The notes beneath the pieces are model-generated. The model was not told the DNA's origin, made no database searches, and saw only the letters and a list, made by a program, of their open reading frames with translations. A stretch of DNA of 64,000 bases from Arenibaculum pallidiluteum (lineage in GTDB: Bacteria; Pseudomonadota; Alphaproteobacteria; Azospirillales; Azospirillaceae): positions 33,947 through 97,946 of the forward strand of contig NZ_JAFIQU010000019.1 of assembly GCF_017355985.1 (NCBI RefSeq). The letters run 5' to 3'. Numbering within the stretch: position 1 is the first letter of the stretch; each line of letters opens with the position of its first letter. Shown here piece after piece: positions 59,145 to 64,000 of the stretch. Both the position numbers and the translations under genes were made by a program.

Positions 59145-60749
59145 TCACTTGCTCGTCACGTCGAAGGCCAGCGTGTACTGGTCGGCCCGCGCCTCGTAGG
59201 TCAGGCCTTTCCTGGTCGCCCAGGAGGTGACCTCGTAATGCAGCGGCAGGATGCCGTAATCCTCGATCACCGCCCGCACCGACTGCTGGAGCAGCGCCTC
59301 GCGCTTCTTGTCGTCGACGGTCGCCAGCGCCTGGGCGAGCGGCTGGTCCACCGCCGGGTTGGCGTAGCTCGTGTAGTTGGTGGTGCCGAAGCCCTTGTCC
59401 TTGTCGCGCCCCGCCACCAGCGACTTCAGCGGCGAGGACATCTCGCCGGTGGCGGCGCCCCAGCCGGCGAGGAAGGCGCTGTACTCCTCCTTGTTGCGGC
59501 GGGAGAAGAAGACGTTCGCCGTCGATGCGTCGACCTGGGTCTGCACGCCGATACGGGTGAACATCTGCGCCACGGCCTGCGCGACCTTCTCGTCGTTGAT
59601 GTAGCGGTCGTTCGGCGTGCCGAGCGTCAGCTTGAATCCGTTGGGATAGCCCGCCGCGGCCAGCAGCTCCTTCGCCTTCTTCTGGTCCGAGGTCAGCTTC
59701 AGGGCGGGGTCATGGCCGAAGAAGCCAGCCGGCAGGAGCTGCGAGGCCGGCTCGGCCACGCCCAGCATGATCCGCTTCACGATCGCGTCGCGGTCGATGG
59801 CGAGGGAAAGCGCCTCTCGCACGCGCTTGTCGCGCAGCGGGTTCTTGCCGTCGGTGCCCTCGATGGTCGGCGGCTTCTCCTGGACGCCCAGCGCGACGTA
59901 GATCACGCGGTTCGACAGCGCCTGCGAGACCGCGACCTTCGGGTCGTTCTTCAGGCGCTCGATGTCCTGGATCGGCGGGTTCTCGATCATGTCGACGTCA
60001 CCGGCCAGCAGCGCCGCGACGCGCGGGCCGTCGCTGGTGATCGGCCGGAACGTGACCGCATCGAACTGAGGCTTCCGGCCCCAGTAGACCGGGTTCGTCT
60101 CGAGGACGATACGCTCGCCCTTGGTGAACTGCTTGAACTTGTAGGGGCCCGTGCCGATGGCGAGCGAGAGGTCGTTGAACTGGGCCGTCGCCGGCCAGGA
60201 GTCGGCCTTGCAGCCGGCCTTCTCGAATTTGACGTTCTCGCCCTTTGCGGCCTCCGCCGACATGATGCCGAAGGTCGAGAGCTCGACCGGCAGCAGCGGA
60301 TAGGGCGCAGCCGTCTTGATGATCAGCGTGTGCGGGTCGGGCGTCTCGATGGCGTCGATGCCCTTGGTGTAGATCGTGAAGGAGGACGGGCTGTTCTGGA
60401 CCTGCGGGATCCGGCAGACCGTGTAGACAAAGTCCTGGGCGTCGAAGGGCGTGCCGTCCGAGAACTTCACGCCCTTGCGAAGCTTGAACTCCCAGGTCGT
60501 GTCGTCCACCGCGCGCCAGCTCTCGGCGAGCTCCGGCTTCAGGCGCTGCTTCGCGTCCTGCCCGACCAGGGCTTCGAACACATGCATGCGCACGGCGGTA
60601 TTCGGTGCCAGGTTGTGGTAGTGCGGATCGAGCGCGCTGGGCTCGGCCGAGGTGCCGATGCGCAGCTCGGCGCCGGCGGCCGGGCTCGCGGCGGCGGCAA
60701 AGGCGGCCAGGAGGCCGCCGAGAGTCGTCCGGAAGTGCTTCGTGTACAT
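59145..60749 (-). CDS. Oligopeptide-type ABC transporter substrate-binding protein (second system)
   Basis: The product is 534 residues, a family 5 solute-binding protein. The signal peptide ends near residue 27 (AASPAAGA), followed by ELRIGTSAEPSALDPHYHNLAPNTAVRMHVFEALVGQD. Family text includes TWEFKLRKGVKFSDGTPFDAQDFVYTVCRIP and FNDLSLAIGTGPYKFKQFTKGERIV. The ATG at 60749 follows GGGGGACAGC. It heads the operon with two permeases, two ATPases and two amide hydrolases, and is divergent from an IclR gene. An N-acylated amino acid or peptide is the likely ligand, inferred from the neighbours. Confidence 0.92.
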   Translation of the reverse strand: MYTKHFRTTLGGLLAAFAAAASPAAGAELRIGTSAEPSALDPHYHNLAPNTAVRMHVFEALVGQDAKQRLKPELAESWRAVDDTTWEFKLRKGVKFSDGTPFDAQDFVYTVCRIPQVQNSPSSFTIYTKGIDAIETPDPHTLIIKTAAPYPLLPVELSTFGIMSAEAAKGENVKFEKAGCKADSWPATAQFNDLSLAIGTGPYKFKQFTKGERIVLETNPVYWGRKPQFDAVTFRPITSDGPRVAALLAGDVDMIENPPIQDIERLKNDPKVAVSQALSNRVIYVALGVQEKPPTIEGTDGKNPLRDKRVREALSLAIDRDAIVKRIMLGVAEPASQLLPAGFFGHDPALKLTSDQKKAKELLAAAGYPNGFKLTLGTPNDRYINDEKVAQAVAQMFTRIGVQTQVDASTANVFFSRRNKEEYSAFLAGWGAATGEMSSPLKSLVAGRDKDKGFGTTNYTSYANPAVDQPLAQALATVDDKKREALLQQSVRAVIEDYGILPLHYEVTSWATRKGLTYEARADQYTLAFDVTSK

Positions 60750-60812
60750 TGCTGTCCCCCGATGCTGGGTGAAGGTCCCGTTCGCCCCGGCCATGGAGGC
60801 CGGTGGATTTTC

Positions 60813-60829
60813 TTATCGCTATGCGATAA
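60813..60829. promoter_or_regulatory. Perfect 17-bp palindrome, putative IclR operator
   Basis: TTATCG-CTATG-CGATAA: six-base perfect arms with a five-base centre (the centre bases C and G also match). It lies in the 139-base gap between the transporter operon and the divergent iclR gene. No second full site is visible. Confidence 0.65.
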
Positions 60830-60888
60830 ACTGCTCTTCAATTCCAATAATCGGACCCGAGATTGGGGCCGTTGTCAACGGGGGCGTC

Positions 60889-61704
60889 ATGGCGGAGGGA
60901 GCTGTGCGGGATTTTTCTCCGCGCGAGGGCGAGGATTCGCTGTTCGTGCACTCCTTGGCCAAGGGCATGGCAGTGCTCCAGGTCTTCGGGCGCGGCTGGG
61001 ACTCGCTACGCCTGACGGATATCGCCGAGCGCACCGGGCTCAGCATGGGTGCCGCCCAGCGGCTGACCCACACGCTGACCGAGCTCGGCTACCTGCGCAA
61101 GGACCCGGCCACCCGTCGCTACAGGCTGGCGCCGCGCATCCTGGACTTCGCGTACCAGTACCTGCATGCGAGCCCCTTGCACGAGATCGCGATCCCGTTC
61201 GTGGTCGCGGCGCGGGACGAATGCGGCGAAAGCGTCAACGTGACCGAGCTGGACGGGAGGGAGGTCGTCGCGGTGATCCGGATGCCGAGCGAGCGGCGAA
61301 TCAATCCGAGCTCCACCATTGGTCGGCGTCTTCCCACCCACTGCACCGCCGGCGGACGCGCGCACCTGGCTTGGCTCACCGAGCAGGAGCGTGCCGCCGT
61401 GCTGGACGCCGGCCCGCTGGAGGCGATGACGCCGCGCACCCTGACCGATCCCGCCCTCATTCGCGAGCGGCTGGACCAGGCGCGCCGCGACGGATTCGCG
61501 CTGGTGGAAGATGAGGTGTTCCTTGGCGAGATCGCGCTTTCTGCCCCGATCCTGGACGGCGCGGGGCGGCCGCTCGCGACGCTCGGCATCTCGACCTCTG
61601 CCGCCCATTGGACGGCCGAGACCGCGCGCGAAAGGCTGGCCCCCGTCGCCCTGCACACGGCGCATGCCATCGCCCGGGCGCTGCGCGGCTGGAAGCCGTT
61701 CTGA
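60889..61704 (+). CDS. IclR family transcriptional regulator (second transporter operon)
   Basis: The product is 271 residues. The helix-turn-helix lies at about 22-85 (VHSLAKGMAVLQVFGRGWDSLRLTDIAERTGLSMGAAQRLTHTLTELGYL), followed by the effector domain with GRRLPTHCTAGGRAHLAWL. The ATG at 60889 was chosen because it begins just before the conserved domain; the frame is open further upstream without a better start. It probably controls the divergent transporter operon through the palindrome at 60813-60829. Confidence 0.9.
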   Translation: MAEGAVRDFSPREGEDSLFVHSLAKGMAVLQVFGRGWDSLRLTDIAERTGLSMGAAQRLTHTLTELGYLRKDPATRRYRLAPRILDFAYQYLHASPLHEIAIPFVVAARDECGESVNVTELDGREVVAVIRMPSERRINPSSTIGRRLPTHCTAGGRAHLAWLTEQERAAVLDAGPLEAMTPRTLTDPALIRERLDQARRDGFALVEDEVFLGEIALSAPILDGAGRPLATLGISTSAAHWTAETARERLAPVALHTAHAIARALRGWKPF

Positions 61705-61784
61705 GGGCGAGCCGCGGCGCTCCGTCTCAAGCCTCCTTGCGGAGCCCTGGCGGATTCGCAGCCGGTGCCCTATAGAACCAAAAG

Positions 61785-61821
61785 CGGAACCCTCGTCCAT
61801 TTGTCGCGGGGCGTTGTTCCG
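61785..61821. promoter_or_regulatory. Spaced inverted repeat upstream of the tetR gene
   Basis: CGGAAC (61785-61790) is mirrored by GTTCCG (61816-61821), 25 bases apart, 23 bases before the tetR start. It may mark the edges of a TetR operator; the spacing is long for one dimer site. Confidence 0.3.
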
Positions 61822-61844
61822 TTTCGCGAGAGGAATGTCGGGCA

Positions 61845-62468
61845 GTGGATAAGGACGTCGACGAGCTGGAGATGCCGGACGAGCGGGGCCGTCCGGCGCG
61901 GGCCGACGCGCGCCGCAACGTCGATGCCCTGCTTCGCGCGGCCATGGACGTTTTCGCTGAGTTGGGCGTGGATGCGCCGATGCGGACGATCGCCGCGAGG
62001 GCGGGCGTCGGCGTCGGGACGCTGTATCGACATTTCCCGCAGCGCTCGGATCTCATCAAGGCGATCATCCGGCGCGAGGTCGACGGCTGCGTGGAAGCTG
62101 CTGCGACGCTGGTGGCAACCCGGGAGCCCGGCGAGGCTCTCGCGTCATGGATGCAGCGTCTTGCCGACTTCGTCGCCACCAAGCGGGGCCTGGGTCCCGC
62201 GCTCCACTCGGGCGATCCCGCCTACCAGGCGCTTCCGGACTACGTCCACGGTCAGCTCACCCCCGCGCTGCGGAGCCTGCTGGACGCCGCAGCGTCCGCC
62301 GGCTCCATACGCGCCGACGTGGACGCCGGCGAGCTGCTGTTTGCCGGCCTACGGCTTGCGATGCCGGCCAGCGAGGGCGATACCGGGCAGGCACGGCGCA
62401 TGATCGCACTGCTTGTCGATGGCCTGCGCTACGGAGCCGATGCCCCGGACAAGGCTAAGCCGCGTTAG
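61845..62468 (+). CDS. TetR family transcriptional regulator
   Basis: The product is 207 residues. The N-terminal helix-turn-helix lies at about 22-68 (RRNVDALLRAAMDVFAELGVDAPMRTIAARAGVGVGTLYRHFPQRSDLIKAII), with a TetR C-terminal ligand domain (about 85-195). The frame opens with GTG at 61845 after GAGAGGAATG; an ATG at 61872 is an alternative. No divergent gene is adjacent, so its targets may lie elsewhere or it may regulate only itself. Effector unknown. Confidence 0.88.
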   Translation: MDKDVDELEMPDERGRPARADARRNVDALLRAAMDVFAELGVDAPMRTIAARAGVGVGTLYRHFPQRSDLIKAIIRREVDGCVEAAATLVATREPGEALASWMQRLADFVATKRGLGPALHSGDPAYQALPDYVHGQLTPALRSLLDAAASAGSIRADVDAGELLFAGLRLAMPASEGDTGQARRMIALLVDGLRYGADAPDKAKPR

Positions 62469-62492
62469 ATCGGAGAGGACGCACCAGCGGCC

Positions 62493-62810
62493 TCAGCCAA
62501 GACGCCCCTGCGCCCTGCGGACGCGCGCGACCTGCAGGGGATCGAAGACCTCGAGCCAGGCGGAATGGACCGCGAGATCGCGCCGCGCCTCGGACCAGCG
62601 GTCGAGATCACCCGCCTCCTCCGCGGCCTGCGCCTCCTCCTGCGCCCGGGCATGCTGGTCCAGGACACCGGCGACGTAGCTGTCGGTCACGGCGAATGGC
62701 TCCGTCCTCTGGATCGCCTCGCGCACGCTCGCGATCGCCGCCTCGAGCTCGTCGCGCCGGCGCACGAGATCGTGCCCCAAGGCCGTGAACCGTTCTTCCC
62801 GTTTGGGCAT
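62493..62810 (-). CDS. Hypothetical small helical protein
   Basis: The product is 105 residues, not recognised. It is charged and predicted to be fully alpha-helical, possibly a coiled coil (RFTALGHDLVRRRDELEAAIASVREAIQRTE and QHARAQEEAQAAEEAGDLDRWSEARRDL). No signal peptide or membrane segment. It lies 31 bases downstream of the antiporter gene on the same strand, so it may be its operon partner. Codon use matches the neighbours. Confidence 0.65.
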   Translation of the reverse strand: MPKREERFTALGHDLVRRRDELEAAIASVREAIQRTEPFAVTDSYVAGVLDQHARAQEEAQAAEEAGDLDRWSEARRDLAVHSAWLEVFDPLQVARVRRAQGRLG

Positions 62811-62841
62811 CTGGCTTCTCCCTTCAAGGCCCGCCCCCCTT

Positions 62842-64000
62842 TCAGCGTTGCGCGAGCGACATCTCGGCCCAGTCCAGGCGCTCCTCGACCGCGTGGAACG
62901 CCTCGTCCCCGATCTCGCCGGCGCTGCGCAGCCGGACCAGCATCGCGCGCTGGATCCGGATCAGCTCGAGGCGTAGCGCCTCGGTCTGCGCCAGCGGGTC
63001 GTCCGGCTCCGTTTCGAGAGACGATGTGTATTTCCGGCGCAGGAACTCGACGTCCGGCGACGTTCCGTCGCCGAGTGCCGCCAGGGCGGCCCTGGCCAGC
63101 CGGTCCCGCGCGAGGCTGATCTCCCGCTCGATCGCGCCGTCATCCACGGCCCCGACGCGCCGGATCAGCCGCTGCAGGGTCAGTCCCTGGATCACCAGCG
63201 TGCCGAGAACGGTCACGAAGGCGCAGAGCACGATCAGATCGCGATAGGGGAAGTCCGGTGCCTCGGGAAGCGCGATCGCCGCGGCCAGGGTCACGATGCC
63301 ACGCATGCCCGACCACGACACGATCAGGCCGCCGCCGAAGGTCGGCACCGTCCTGCCATTCAGGCCGCCGCGACCGGCGGCGCGCCAGCGCACCAGCGCG
63401 TCGTAGCTGAGCACCCAGGCGATCCGCACCACGATCACGGTCAGCAGCACTGCGCCCGCGACCAGGAGGTAGCCGCCAATCTCGCCTTCCGGCAGGCGGT
63501 CCATGATCTGGCGGAGCTGCAGTCCGATCAGGACGAAGGCGAAGACGTTCAGGAGCAGGACCACCGTTTCCCAGACTGCGTAGGACGGCAGGCGCATCCG
63601 TGCCGGCGTCTGGATCGGAGCACGGCGTGCGATCGTGATCCCGTAGGTCACCACCGTGACGATCGCTGAAAGACCCAGCCGCTCGGCCAGGATCCAGATG
63701 CCGAAAGTGCCCAGAAACTGCAGGATGATCGAGGTCGGCGGATCGGTGACGGACCGCGTCACCAGGCTGTATGCCTCCGCCAGCACCCAGCCGCAGACCA
63801 CGCTGCCGATCACGCCGAGCGCGAAGGCCGGTCCGATCGAGGCCGGAGCGAAGGTGCCGGCCATCGCCGCGCCTACGGCAATGTTATAGACCAGCAGCGC
63901 GCTGGCATCGTTCAGCAGGCTTTCCCCCTCCAGGATCACGCGCAGCCGGTGCGGGATCCTCACCTGTCTCAGGATCACCACGGCCGAGGCGGCATCGGGC
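62842..64000 (-). CDS. CPA1 family Na+/H+ antiporter (partial, 5' end outside window)
   Basis: The last 385 codons of a CPA1 (NhaP-like) antiporter are present; the start lies beyond base 64000. The sequence enters at the ion-binding region PDAASAVVILRQVRIPHRLRVILEGESLLNDASALLVYN, which normally reads TDP-V in NhaP proteins; here the DP is replaced by the order P-D at the very edge. About eight membrane helices follow, then a cytoplasmic tail of about 130 residues. It exchanges Na+ (or K+) for H+ across the inner membrane. Confidence 0.85.
   Translation of the reverse strand, partial: PDAASAVVILRQVRIPHRLRVILEGESLLNDASALLVYNIAVGAAMAGTFAPASIGPAFALGVIGSVVCGWVLAEAYSLVTRSVTDPPTSIILQFLGTFGIWILAERLGLSAIVTVVTYGITIARRAPIQTPARMRLPSYAVWETVVLLLNVFAFVLIGLQLRQIMDRLPEGEIGGYLLVAGAVLLTVIVVRIAWVLSYDALVRWRAAGRGGLNGRTVPTFGGGLIVSWSGMRGIVTLAAAIALPEAPDFPYRDLIVLCAFVTVLGTLVIQGLTLQRLIRRVGAVDDGAIEREISLARDRLARAALAALGDGTSPDVEFLRRKYTSSLETEPDDPLAQTEALRLELIRIQRAMLVRLRSAGEIGDEAFHAVEERLDWAEMSLAQR

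Noticed and set aside
58380..61514. 1044-codon open frame on the plus strand opposite the second transporter operon
   Set aside because: It lies antisense to six well-supported genes and has Arg/His/Gln-rich text with no domain. Long shadow frames are expected in DNA of this G+C content.
1..64000. tRNA, rRNA, insertion sequences, prophage, integrase or toxin-antitoxin genes
   Set aside because: I looked for these on both strands and saw none that I could support.

Overview
The window is chromosomal DNA of very high G+C with compact coding, no ribosomal or transfer RNA genes, no insertion sequence, no phage module and no CRISPR array. The gene content fits a metabolically versatile alphaproteobacterium. 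Typical elements are FixJ-type two-component pairs, TctABC tripartite transporters, Liv and oligopeptide ABC transporters, IclR, GntR and LysR regulators, and XapX, DoxX and DUF4126 proteins. A Rhodospirillales/Acetobacteraceae-like or Hyphomicrobiales-like host is plausible, but I cannot fix the genus from the sequence alone.

Layout. 1-1.2 kb: four tandem genes on the minus strand for tiny exported proteins of one unrecognised family, order A-B-B'-A', the leftmost cut by the window edge. 1.5-6.6 kb: an SDR divergent from a LysR regulator, an orphan zinc-binding protein ZnuA with a possible Zur box, and a histidine kinase/FixJ-type regulator pair. 7-14.8 kb: a plus-strand run of cysteine hydrolase, XapX, amidohydrolase, DoxX, MFS_3, chloroperoxidase-like hydrolase, DUF4126 and FAD disulfide oxidoreductase. 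14.7-22.4 kb: more signalling (PAS kinase, a receiver-only protein translationally coupled to a membrane protein, a LuxR-type regulator), an FAD-linked oxidase, a DUF72 protein and a WDHR-repeat secreted protein.

22.4-31.3 kb: an oligopeptide-type ABC transporter with an M20 amidohydrolase, divergent from an IclR regulator, a cupin and an Ldh-family dehydrogenase. 31.4-41.4 kb: a second kinase/regulator pair, a GntR regulator divergent from an SDR-TctCBA operon, then TrkH and an MFS carrier.

41.4-53.1 kb: a catabolic island in which an IclR regulator and a flavin reductase face a citryl-CoA-lyase-like protein, a CaiB CoA-transferase and an intradiol ring-cleavage dioxygenase. These are followed by a complete Liv transporter, a YciI protein, a hydroxyisobutyrate-dehydrogenase-like enzyme and a bicupin. 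Two composite operators of identical architecture (TTTCG-N5-CGAAA-N4-CTTCR-N5-CGAAA), one in front of the dioxygenase and one between the IclR gene and the lyase, tie this island into one regulon. 53.1-61.7 kb: a second oligopeptide-type ABC transporter with an M20 deacetylase and an N-formylglutamate-amidohydrolase-family enzyme, divergent from a third IclR gene with a perfect palindrome. The window ends with a TetR regulator, a small hypothetical gene and a truncated CPA1 Na+/H+ antiporter.

Three recurring themes stand out: IclR operators with five-base centres, perfect GC hairpins just after the binding-protein gene of all three ABC transporters, and two independent modules pairing an oligopeptide transporter with an M20 amidohydrolase.
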